Origin: Syntrophaceae bacterium
GTDB lineage: Bacteria > Desulfobacterota > Syntrophia > Syntrophales > UBA2185
Length of the DNA: 10,453 nucleotides
Reading direction: 5' to 3'
NCBI GenBank assembly: GCA_003508565.1
Contig: DNUI01000179.1
Span: 1 to 10,453, forward strand
Made by a program: the position numbers and the translations under genes. Positions 1 through 5,778 of this stretch are shown here, piece after piece; the stretch's first letter is position 1; the number at the start of each line of letters is the position of its first letter. Under the pieces are notes generated by a model, which made no database searches, was not told the origin of the DNA, and worked only from the letters and a program-made list of their open reading frames with translations.

Positions 1-475
1 CGGCGTTGCGGGCGGTTTCTATGGTTTCCAGGGCCTGATGAACAGAATGCCTGCGCTTCAGGAAGGCGAGAAGCGCGTCGTCAAATGACTGAACGCCGAT
101 GTTGAGGCGATTGATTCCGATCTGACGGAGCGATGTGAGATATTCCTGGGTAGTATCTGCCGGGTTGATCTCGACGGTGATTTCCGGGTTTGGCGAAATG
201 ATGAAGGCACTCCGGATCTGCGACAGAATGGTGTCGAAATGCTCTACGGCAAGGAGGGAGGGGGTGCCCCCGCCGATGTAGATTGTGTCGAACCGGCTGA
301 ATGTCTCCCTGTGCATTGCAATTTCCCCGGAGAGTGCGTTCGGGAATTCGTCGATCCGGGTAAGAGCGGTAGTTGAATAGAAGTTGCAATACGGGCATTT
401 GCTCTTGCAGAAGGGAATGTGAATGTAAAGGCCGGGAGTTGTATCTGTTGTGGGACCGTCCATGAGGGTTTCCAT
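1..475 (-). CDS. hemW: HemW, radical SAM heme chaperone (3' end cut by window edge)
   Basis: The N-terminal 158 codons of a radical SAM protein are visible; the gene runs off the left edge with no stop. After a short leader the protein has the LYIHIPF strand and then the 4Fe-4S motif CKSKCPYC (C23, C27, C30). This is followed by the SAM-binding GGGTPS loop (68-73), EINPADTT, and RLNIGVQSFDD. The residue pair after the third cysteine is NF, as in HemW, rather than the CxC of true coproporphyrinogen III dehydrogenase HemN. I therefore call the heme chaperone (heme delivery to membrane cytochromes) and not the oxidase. The gene starts 66 nt after the lepA stop on the same strand with no terminator between, so it is probably co-transcribed; lepA-hemW linkage is common in bacteria. 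The start at 475 is the first ATG. A second in-frame ATG at 463 is also possible, because a purine-rich GAGATGGA precedes it at good spacing. Confidence 0.93.
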   Translation of the reverse strand, partial: METLMDGPTTDTTPGLYIHIPFCKSKCPYCNFYSTTALTRIDEFPNALSGEIAMHRETFSRFDTIYIGGGTPSLLAVEHFDTILSQIRSAFIISPNPEITVEINPADTTQEYLTSLRQIGINRLNIGVQSFDDALLAFLKRRHSVHQALETIETARNA

Positions 476-541
476 CTCTAAAGAATATCTCCGAACGCGC
501 TTAAAAATCTTTTTCTCCCTGTCCGAAAGCCGTTTTTACGT

Positions 542-2338
542 TCATTCGGTTCCGGATTTCAGGACGGCAAGAAAAGCGCTTTGCGGGATGCTCACCGAGC
601 CCACCATCTTCATCCGCTTTTTCCCCTTTTTCTGTTTCTCGAGGAGCTTTCGCTTCCGGGTGATATCCCCGCCGTAACACTTCGCCGTTACATCTTTGCG
701 GAAAGCAGAGATCGTCGTGCGGGCAACAATTTCCCCGCCGATGGCTCCCTGGATTGCGATTCTGAACATCTGGCGGGGGATTTCATCCTTGAGGCGTTCG
801 CAGGCCAGCAGCCCCCTGGCGCGGGCGCGGTCCCGGTGAACAATCTGCGAGAGGGCGTCCACTTTCTCTCCATTCACCAGGATATCCAGCAGCGCGAGGC
901 TGCTTTCCCGGTAATCGATCAGGTCGTAATCAAAGGAACCATACCCCTGGGTGACAGACTTGAAACGGTCATAAAAGTCGTAGATGACCTCGGCCAGAGG
1001 CATTTCATAGGTGAGCTCAGTCCGGCCGGGACCCGTGTAATTGAGGGTTGAATTCACACCTCGTTTTTCCATGCAGAGTTTCATAACCGCTCCGAGATAT
1101 CGTTCAGGCATCATCATGATAGCGCGGATATAAGGTTCTTCAGATTTGAGGATGGAAGACGGATCGGGATAATGCGCCGGATTGTCAACGTCCGTCAATG
1201 ATCCATCTTTCAAGGTAAACCGGTACCGGACACTGGGAACGGAAAGAATGATGGAAAGGTCGTATTCGCGTTCCAGCCGTTCCTGGACCACTTCCAGGTG
1301 CAGCAGGCCGAGAAAGCCGCACCGGAAACCCTGGCCGAGGGCTACAGATGAATCCTTTTGATAGATAAACGAGGCATCGTTAAGCTTATATTTTTCCAGC
1401 GAAACGGCCAGTTCCTCGTAGTCATCCGAGGCAATCGGGTAAATGGAGGCAAAGACGACAGGCTTGATCTGTTTGAAGCCGGGCAGAGGTTTTTCACAGG
1501 GCAGATTATTCAGTGTGATCGTATCCCCGGTGTGGACATCCGAGACCGTTTTCACGCCGGCGATAATATACCCTACCTCACCTGCGGAGAGTTTGTCGCG
1601 CTTCTGGCGGGCGAGGAGAAAATGGCCGACCTCTTCAACCTTGTAGGTGGCATTGTTGAACATAAAACGAATGATGTCCCCGTTTTTCACCAAGCCATCA
1701 AAGAGTCGGCAGTGGATAACTGTGCCGCGAAAAGGATCGTACTGGGCATCAAAAATGAGGGCGGTAAGGGGTGCTTGCGGGTCACCCTTCGGGGGAGGAA
1801 TCCTCTCCACAATGGCTTCAAGAATCTCTTCAATACCCGTGCCTTCTTTCGCGGAACATTTCAGATGGCTGTCGGCGTCTAACCCCAGTTCCGAGTCGAT
1901 CTGTTCGATGACCCTTTCGACATCTGCGGAAGGCAGGTCGATCTTGTTAATAATGGGGATGATTTTCAGGTCATGCTCCATGGCAAGATAGAGGTTGGCT
2001 AAAGTCTGGGCCTGCACGCCCTGGGCGGCATCGATCAGGAGAAGGACACCCTCGCACGACGCTAAGGCGCGGGAGACTTCGTACGAGAAATCGACGTGGC
2101 CAGGTGTGTCAATAAGATTGAGGCTATATGACGTCCCGTCTTCAGCCTCATAGGGGAGGGAAATTGCCTGGCTCTTGATCGTGATTCCCCGTTCACGCTC
2201 AATATCCATATTGTCCAAAATCTGGTCTTTGAAGGTCCGCTCATTGCTCACACCGGTGTACTGGATAAGCCGGTCGGCAAGGGTTGACTTCCCGTGGTCA
2301 ATATGGGCAATAATGCTGAAGTTGCGTATATTTTTCAT
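542..2338 (-). CDS. lepA: LepA / elongation factor 4, translational GTPase
   Basis: This is a full-length 598-residue LepA (EF4), a ribosome-associated GTPase known to back-translocate or remodel stalled ribosomes and to aid 30S biogenesis. It acts in the cytosol and at the membrane. GTPase motifs are all present: G1 AHIDHGKST (11-19), the effector-loop RGITI (50-54), G3 DTPGH (77-81), G4 NKID (131-134) and G5 SAK (162-164). EF-G-like domains follow, and the LepA-specific C-terminal domain ends in GDITRKRKLLEKQKKGKKR and then the SVSIPQSAF segment, as is typical. The start fits the family (MKNIRNFSIIAHIDHGKST). No Shine-Dalgarno lies at normal distance: the upstream bases are AACTGTAAAAT, and the nearest GGAAGG is 18 nt away inside a leader hairpin. 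The gene heads the lepA-hemW unit and is transcribed divergently from the dacB-like gene. Codon use matches a chromosomal core gene. Confidence 0.98.
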   Translation of the reverse strand: MKNIRNFSIIAHIDHGKSTLADRLIQYTGVSNERTFKDQILDNMDIERERGITIKSQAISLPYEAEDGTSYSLNLIDTPGHVDFSYEVSRALASCEGVLLLIDAAQGVQAQTLANLYLAMEHDLKIIPIINKIDLPSADVERVIEQIDSELGLDADSHLKCSAKEGTGIEEILEAIVERIPPPKGDPQAPLTALIFDAQYDPFRGTVIHCRLFDGLVKNGDIIRFMFNNATYKVEEVGHFLLARQKRDKLSAGEVGYIIAGVKTVSDVHTGDTITLNNLPCEKPLPGFKQIKPVVFASIYPIASDDYEELAVSLEKYKLNDASFIYQKDSSVALGQGFRCGFLGLLHLEVVQERLEREYDLSIILSVPSVRYRFTLKDGSLTDVDNPAHYPDPSSILKSEEPYIRAIMMMPERYLGAVMKLCMEKRGVNSTLNYTGPGRTELTYEMPLAEVIYDFYDRFKSVTQGYGSFDYDLIDYRESSLALLDILVNGEKVDALSQIVHRDRARARGLLACERLKDEIPRQMFRIAIQGAIGGEIVARTTISAFRKDVTAKCYGGDITRKRKLLEKQKKGKKRMKMVGSVSIPQSAFLAVLKSGTE

Positions 2339-2349
2339 ATTTTACAGTT

Positions 2350-2386
2350 AAAAAAGCCTTCCGGCTTTACTATCTCAGGAAGGCTT
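2350..2386 (-). terminator. Terminator-like hairpin in the lepA leader (possible attenuator)
   Basis: Read on the minus strand, AAGCCTTCC (2386-2378) pairs perfectly with GGAAGGCTT (2362-2354), giving a 9-bp stem with a 15-nt loop. A six-T run (2355-2350) overlaps the base of the stem. A shorter competing hairpin, AAAGCC-GGAA-GGCTTT (2368-2353, GNRA tetraloop), ends at the same T-run. The structure ends 11 nt before the lepA ATG, downstream of the lepA promoter. No other minus-strand gene lies upstream for it to terminate, so it would act on the lepA leader itself. The fold is seen in the sequence; termination activity is inferred. Confidence 0.55.
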
Positions 2387-2430
2387 GTAAGCGCATTTTG
2401 TAACGGCTATTAATTATGTTTACTTGGTAA

Positions 2431-2457
2431 ATACTTCCTTTCAGGTGTGGGAAGTAT
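2431..2457. promoter_or_regulatory. Palindrome over the lepA promoter (operator candidate)
   Basis: ATACTTCC (2431-2438) and GGAAGTAT (2450-2457) are perfect 8-bp inverted arms around an 11-bp centre. The right arm overlaps the lepA -10 box, and the predicted transcription start (~2446) falls in the centre. Only half of it would be transcribed, so it is a DNA site and not an RNA hairpin of this transcript. Repressor binding is inferred; no cognate regulator is visible in the window. Confidence 0.35.
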
Positions 2458-2482
2458 AGGAGAAAGTGTACGTGAATGTCAA
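2453..2482 (-). promoter_or_regulatory. lepA promoter (sigma70-type)
   Basis: On the minus strand, TTGACA (2482-2477) is followed after 18 bp by TATACT (2458-2453): a perfect -35 box and a 5/6 -10 box. Transcription would begin near 2446, leaving a leader of about 108 nt before the lepA ATG at 2338. An 8-bp inverted repeat overlaps the -10 box. Confidence 0.7.
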
Positions 2483-2600
2483 GAATATTCAACTTCAATG
2501 GCCGTTCTTGGCAAGACTGCCCAATCATCCCCTTCTCATTGCGGTATATCCGGCAGTGCTGAAAGCAGCATCGGCGCCAGAATCAGCGAAATAGTTTTAA

Positions 2601-2629
2601 TTGACACGCCAGACCGTTCTTCATATACT
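2601..2629 (+). promoter_or_regulatory. dacB-like gene promoter (sigma70-type)
   Basis: TTGACA (2601-2606), a 17-bp spacer, and TATACT (2624-2629): near-consensus -35 and -10 boxes at ideal spacing. The predicted start of transcription (~2636) is 36 nt before the ATG at 2672. It is therefore incompatible with translation of this transcript from the far-upstream GTG at 2447. It is back to back with the lepA promoter; the 118 bp between the two (2483-2600) show only weak small hairpins. Confidence 0.7.
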
Positions 2630-2671
2630 CCCATAAAAAAGGAAGTTCTTGTTAAAGACGTGTCGGGAAGG

Positions 2672-3949
2672 ATGACCTCAAAAAAACAATTACCCTTTTC
2701 AGTCTTTATATTAATATTCAGCCTGTTTCTGTTTCTGATAGTGGAGCCTCTGTCGGTATCTGGTAATTCGAATTCACATGCCGGGGATGCTTCGGGAAAA
2801 TCTTCCCTTTCCGAAAAAACCGCCATTACAGACAAGATTAAGTCGCTAATCGGCCCCCGGGACGCAGTTTTCCTCGCTGATGCATCGGGTAAACCTATTC
2901 TGGCCGTCAATGAAAACAAGCTGCTCATTCCGGCATCAACGTTAAAGATGCTTACTTCGCTGGCTGCCCTTCATTATTTGGGGGAAGATTTTCGTTTTAA
3001 AACGGAACTTTACATGGATAACCAGGAGAATCTGAAGATCAAGGGCCATGGAGACCCCTTGCTGATTTCAGAAGTACTACGTGAAATTGCCAGAGAACTT
3101 TCAACTCGTGTTTCTGGATTCAATGACCTGATTTTAGACACATCCCATTTTACGGAACCCCTCATTGTCCCAGGAGTCACCTCGTCTTTTCAACCCTATG
3201 ATGCACCCAACGGTGCCTTGTGCGTAAACTTTAATACCGTGTATTTCAAACAGGACAAAACCGGAAAATTTATCAGCGCCGAATCCGAGACCCCCCTTTT
3301 GCCTTTTGTTCTTCCAAAAATAAAAAAATCCAAACTCAGGGAAGGCCGAATCCTGCTGGCCGGTGAAAAAGAAGAATGCTTCATGTATGCCGGCCATCTG
3401 TTTCTTTATTTCTTTTCCTCCCATAACATTTTATCTTCGGGAAAAATTCGCATGGGAGAGGTGGACACATCCAAAGATGAACACATATACACCTACATCT
3501 CAGGCTATCCCCTCGCCCATGTGATCCGCCGGCTTCTGGAATTTTCAAACAATTACATCGCAAACCAGTTAATGCTGGCCATGTCGGCTATTGTCCAGTC
3601 TCCTCCGGGAACCATGGAAAAAGGGGTGAGGGTATTAAATGAATTTGCCAAAAAAGAGTTGAAAATAGAAGATATCAGGATAAGTGAAGGGTCCGGCATT
3701 TCCAGAAATAACCGCATCACGGCGAAAGAAATGATGAAGATATTAAATAAATTCGCCCCATATTATGATCTTTTACGTAAAGATGGCAATGTGTATTATA
3801 AAACCGGTACCCTGAATGGCATTCGAACCCGCGCAGGGTATATTCGGGATTTGAAAGGCAATCTGCTGCCCTTTGTCATCCTGATAAACACCCCCAACAA
3901 GTCCGACAAAACCGTATTAAATAATCTTACCTGTTATGTTCAATCCTGA
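2672..3949 (+). CDS. dacB: D-alanyl-D-alanine carboxypeptidase/endopeptidase, PBP4 (S13) family
   Basis: This is a 425-residue penicillin-binding protein of peptidase family S13, which trims or cuts peptidoglycan cross-links in the periplasm. The three active-site motifs are in order: STLK (S89 nucleophile, K92) in LIPASTLKML, SNN (292-294) in LLEFSNNYIANQLM, and KTG (377-379) in YYKTGTLNG. GSGISRNN (340-347) matches the PBP4 'GSGLSR' signature. The N-terminus has KK and then a strongly hydrophobic stretch (about 8-24), a signal peptide or anchor. S89-to-S292 spacing is about 40 residues shorter than in E. coli PBP4, implying reduced inserted domains. The frame is open back to a GTG at 2447, but the promoter at 2601-2629 and the signal peptide favour ATG 2672. 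GGGAAGG directly abuts that ATG (odd spacing); GTG 2660 is an alternative. The gene is visibly more A/T-rich than lepA or the TPR/PglZ genes. The family assignment is firm; the exact start is less so. Confidence 0.9.
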   Translation: MTSKKQLPFSVFILIFSLFLFLIVEPLSVSGNSNSHAGDASGKSSLSEKTAITDKIKSLIGPRDAVFLADASGKPILAVNENKLLIPASTLKMLTSLAALHYLGEDFRFKTELYMDNQENLKIKGHGDPLLISEVLREIARELSTRVSGFNDLILDTSHFTEPLIVPGVTSSFQPYDAPNGALCVNFNTVYFKQDKTGKFISAESETPLLPFVLPKIKKSKLREGRILLAGEKEECFMYAGHLFLYFFSSHNILSSGKIRMGEVDTSKDEHIYTYISGYPLAHVIRRLLEFSNNYIANQLMLAMSAIVQSPPGTMEKGVRVLNEFAKKELKIEDIRISEGSGISRNNRITAKEMMKILNKFAPYYDLLRKDGNVYYKTGTLNGIRTRAGYIRDLKGNLLPFVILINTPNKSDKTVLNNLTCYVQS

Positions 3950-4013
3950 CGGCATATGCGCACCGGCTCATTTCCCCCGGAGGCATAGGGTCTGTTTGCA
4001 TACGTTTACATTT

Positions 4014-4138
4014 TGTCATTACGACTTCTTCGTGCTCATTCAGGAGAAACTCCGGTGAAAACCTTGTTCCGACGACAGGGAGGGTCTATGCAAATGATAT
4101 TAAAGATTTCTCAGTCGATTTGTTCCTTCGAAATGACA
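4014..4138. repeat. Degenerate dispersed intergenic inverted repeat (REP/MITE-like)
   Basis: TGTCATTACGA (4014-4024) and TCGAAATGACA (4128-4138) form inverted ends matching at 10 of 11 positions. They enclose 103 bp in the convergent gap between the dacB-like gene and the zinc-ribbon gene. Read on the minus strand, 4138-4103 resembles the common 'TGTCATTTCGAAGGA...GACTGAGAAATCTT' intergenic repeat family known from many genomes (recognised from memory). There is no transposase. A second copy would be needed to prove it; none is in this window. The rest of the gap 3950-4180 shows no T-tailed terminator. Confidence 0.5.
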
Positions 4139-4180
4139 CGAATTTTTACCGGTTGTTACGGGAGGGAAAATCGTTCATCA

Positions 4181-4621
4181 TTACTTGATATTCATGGCCA
4201 TTCGTCTTACAGCATCCTTGAACAAGACCTCCATGCTTGTGTCTGAGACCCGGCCGATAAAACCCAGGCCGAATAATGGATGCCGGATCACCTCTTCAGA
4301 CGTGTATATGTCCTGAACGCGGTAGACTTTTACAGGGCTTTCCGGATTCATTTCGCTGTATTTGAGTTCCCACTGGATAGGGGCATCATAGGTCGCCTTT
4401 CGACTCTTGGGCGCCGTATTCACTCTTTTTTCCTTCCCGGGACGCACCGCAAAATCACTGCTTTTTTTCTGTTGCGCTCCCGTTCTGTATATGTGTTCCG
4501 AACCGCAGGTTTTGCATTTAACCTTTTTAACTTTACCGTCAACTTCATACATGACAACGTGGGCGAGCAAAAGTTTGCATTTCGTACAGTAGGCATCGAT
4601 ATATTTTCCGACCAATGACAC
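4181..4621 (-). CDS. Zinc-ribbon protein with C-terminal FGxG (Tudor/SH3-like) module, unknown function
   Basis: I do not recognise a named gene. From GTG 4621 the protein is 146 residues. The N-terminal zinc ribbon has C12-x2-C15 and C36-x2-C39, with H21 and H43 beside them (CTKCKLLLAH, then KCKTCGSEH). A basic, probably flexible linker follows (50-76, rich in K/R/S). The C-terminal part ends VIRHPLFGLGFIGRV...MEVLFKDAVRRMAMN. This resembles the 'HP.FG.G.V....VLF.dg...L' module at the ends of UvrD/PcrA-type proteins, a small Tudor/SH3-like barrel. Start choice: AAGGAG (4633-4628) lies 6 nt before the GTG, and a promoter lies just beyond. The longer open frame to 4807 crosses that promoter and adds residues unlike the rest. 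A nucleic-acid or RNA-polymerase-linked role is possible but only inferred. It is divergent from the TPR/ATPase-PglZ operon and convergent with the dacB-like gene. Confidence 0.75.
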   Translation of the reverse strand: MSLVGKYIDAYCTKCKLLLAHVVMYEVDGKVKKVKCKTCGSEHIYRTGAQQKKSSDFAVRPGKEKRVNTAPKSRKATYDAPIQWELKYSEMNPESPVKVYRVQDIYTSEEVIRHPLFGLGFIGRVSDTSMEVLFKDAVRRMAMNIK

Positions 4622-4627
4622 AGGAAT

Positions 4628-4633
4628 CTCCTT
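4628..4633 (-). promoter_or_regulatory. Ribosome binding site fixing the zinc-ribbon gene start
   Basis: AAGGAG on the minus strand with a 6-nt spacer to GTG 4621-4619. It decides the start against the longer open frame reaching 4807, which has no such site. Confidence 0.75.
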
Positions 4634-4657
4634 ATGGTTATATTTGTTATGCTGTTT

Positions 4658-4687
4658 ACTATAACAGATTTGAAATGAATATGTCGT
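4658..4687 (-). promoter_or_regulatory. Extended -10 promoter of the zinc-ribbon gene, with palindrome
   Basis: On the minus strand, TGTTATAGT (4666-4658) is an extended -10 (TGn plus TATAGT, 5/6). An ACGACA -35 box (4687-4682, 4/6) lies 18 bp upstream. Transcription would start near 4651, about 30 nt before GTG 4621. A 16-bp palindrome, CTGTT-N6-AACAG (4652-4667), covers the -10 box and start point, so repressor control is possible but inferred. Confidence 0.5.
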
Positions 4688-4763
4688 AATAAAAACCGGC
4701 CATGCTAAAATCCGTTTCCTCAAATACCTGATTGTATGATCTGTTGCCGGCTCCACTTTTTGT

Positions 4764-4792
4764 TTTACACCGGTTGAAAGCAATCCTTTAAT
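4764..4792 (+). promoter_or_regulatory. Promoter of the TPR / ATPase-PglZ operon (best candidate)
   Basis: TTTACA (4764-4769, 5/6), a 17-bp spacer, and TTTAAT (4787-4792, 5/6). Transcription would begin near 4799, about 44 nt before ATG 4843. A second, weaker option is TTGACA (4807-4812), 15 bp, TAAAAT (4828-4833). That one would start within a few bases of the ATG and give a nearly leaderless message. Confidence 0.45.
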
Positions 4793-4842
4793 ATGGTATG
4801 CGTGCATTGACAGTAAAATCTTGATCTTAAAATAAAAAAACC

Positions 4843-5778
4843 ATGACCAACGCCAGGGGATACGCCGACAGAATAATTGAACTGGAGAGAAAGAGGGATT
4901 ACCGTGGGGCGTATGAAATCCTGAAGGAGGGCCTGACTATCTATCCGACCCAGCCTTTTCTTTTAAGGACAGAAGTCTATCTACTTTTGAGACTCAACAA
5001 GACAAAAGAGGCGCGGAAAAAGGCGGAAGGCCGGGTGGAGATGTTGAAGAACGACCCCTTTTTCCTGAAGACCTACCTCAGTGTGCTCCGGCAGGAAAAA
5101 GCCCATGAAGACATGGGACGGCTGCTCACCGCGATCCTCTCATGGGGTGTGGGCGATGAAGATTTTCTGGTTTTCCTGGTCAAAACAGCCTCAAAGTGTG
5201 TTGGCAGGGAAAAGGGAGCGGAAGTCCTCCGGCAGGCGCTGGCGAGGTTTCCCGAGAGCGAATCCCTGAAAAGGCTATCGGCGGATGGGGAATCGGCAGA
5301 GGGCGGCGCGGGCAGGTTTACCTTTTACCGGCAGAAATTCGCCGGCAAAAAGACGGCGGAGGCCGTTGCCGAGATCGAGGCCATCATGGTGATGCCGGGT
5401 TATGCAGGGGATTACGATCTCCATCTCTATCTTGCAGACCTGTATAAAAAAATGGAGAGGTACGATCAGGCCGTGGAGATCTATAGAAGGCTGCTGGCCC
5501 TCTGGGACCATGATTTCATCCGCAAGATGCTGGGCTACACCTATTATAAGATGGGAGACAAAGAGCAGGCCGCCGCTTACCTGAAAAGCGTTTTTATCAA
5601 GCGGCCCGACGATCATTTTCTCACGCGTACGATTTTCAGGATCTTCGAGGAAAAAAGGGACTGTGAGGGATTAGAAAAGCTGGTGGCTGAGGCGCTTGCC
5701 TTACGGCCGGAGGCGAAACACCTTTACGGATTACTGAAGAAGGCGCGACGATGGCAGAAAAACTGCGCGACATCATAG
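4843..5778 (+). CDS. TPR-repeat protein, partner of the ATPase-PglZ fusion
   Basis: A 311-residue, soluble, all-helical protein built of tetratricopeptide-like repeats, normally a protein-binding scaffold. Repeat-like units are seen at about 5-36 (RDYRGAYEILKEGLTIYP), 38-71, 75-138 (more degenerate), 190-222 (YLADLYKKMERYDQAVEIYR) and 224-256 (LGYTYYKMGDKEQAAAYLK). A low-complexity Gly/Ala/Glu break lies near 147-157, splitting it into two superhelical halves. There is no signal peptide or membrane segment, so it should be cytosolic. ATG 4843 is forced: an in-frame TAA sits at 4828. It has no Shine-Dalgarno (the bases before it are AAATAAAAAAACC). Its last 28 nt overlap the start of the next gene, which implies translational coupling and a joint role, probably binding or regulating the ATPase-PglZ protein. 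That partnership is inferred from the overlap. I know of no standard BREX/Pgl component with this architecture. Confidence 0.85.
   Translation: MTNARGYADRIIELERKRDYRGAYEILKEGLTIYPTQPFLLRTEVYLLLRLNKTKEARKKAEGRVEMLKNDPFFLKTYLSVLRQEKAHEDMGRLLTAILSWGVGDEDFLVFLVKTASKCVGREKGAEVLRQALARFPESESLKRLSADGESAEGGAGRFTFYRQKFAGKKTAEAVAEIEAIMVMPGYAGDYDLHLYLADLYKKMERYDQAVEIYRRLLALWDHDFIRKMLGYTYYKMGDKEQAAAYLKSVFIKRPDDHFLTRTIFRIFEEKRDCEGLEKLVAEALALRPEAKHLYGLLKKARRWQKNCATS

Noticed and set aside
2483..2600. Possible small RNA or tRNA between the two divergent promoters
   Set aside because: Only short hairpins such as TGCTG-AAAG-CAGCA (about 2557-2570) are present; there is no cloverleaf, no GGTTC-type arm and no terminator.
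3950..4013. Possible terminator after the dacB-like gene
   Set aside because: There is a GCATATGC palindrome and some C/G-rich pairs, but no stable stem followed by a T-run.
4013..4246. 77-codon plus-strand open frame between the dacB-like and zinc-ribbon genes
   Set aside because: It starts in the inverted repeat end, has no ribosome binding site, reads through repeat sequence, and overlaps the end of the zinc-ribbon gene antisense.
4622..4807. Upstream extension of the zinc-ribbon gene to 4807
   Set aside because: It crosses the promoter at 4658-4687 and lacks a ribosome binding site, while GTG 4621 has a strong one.
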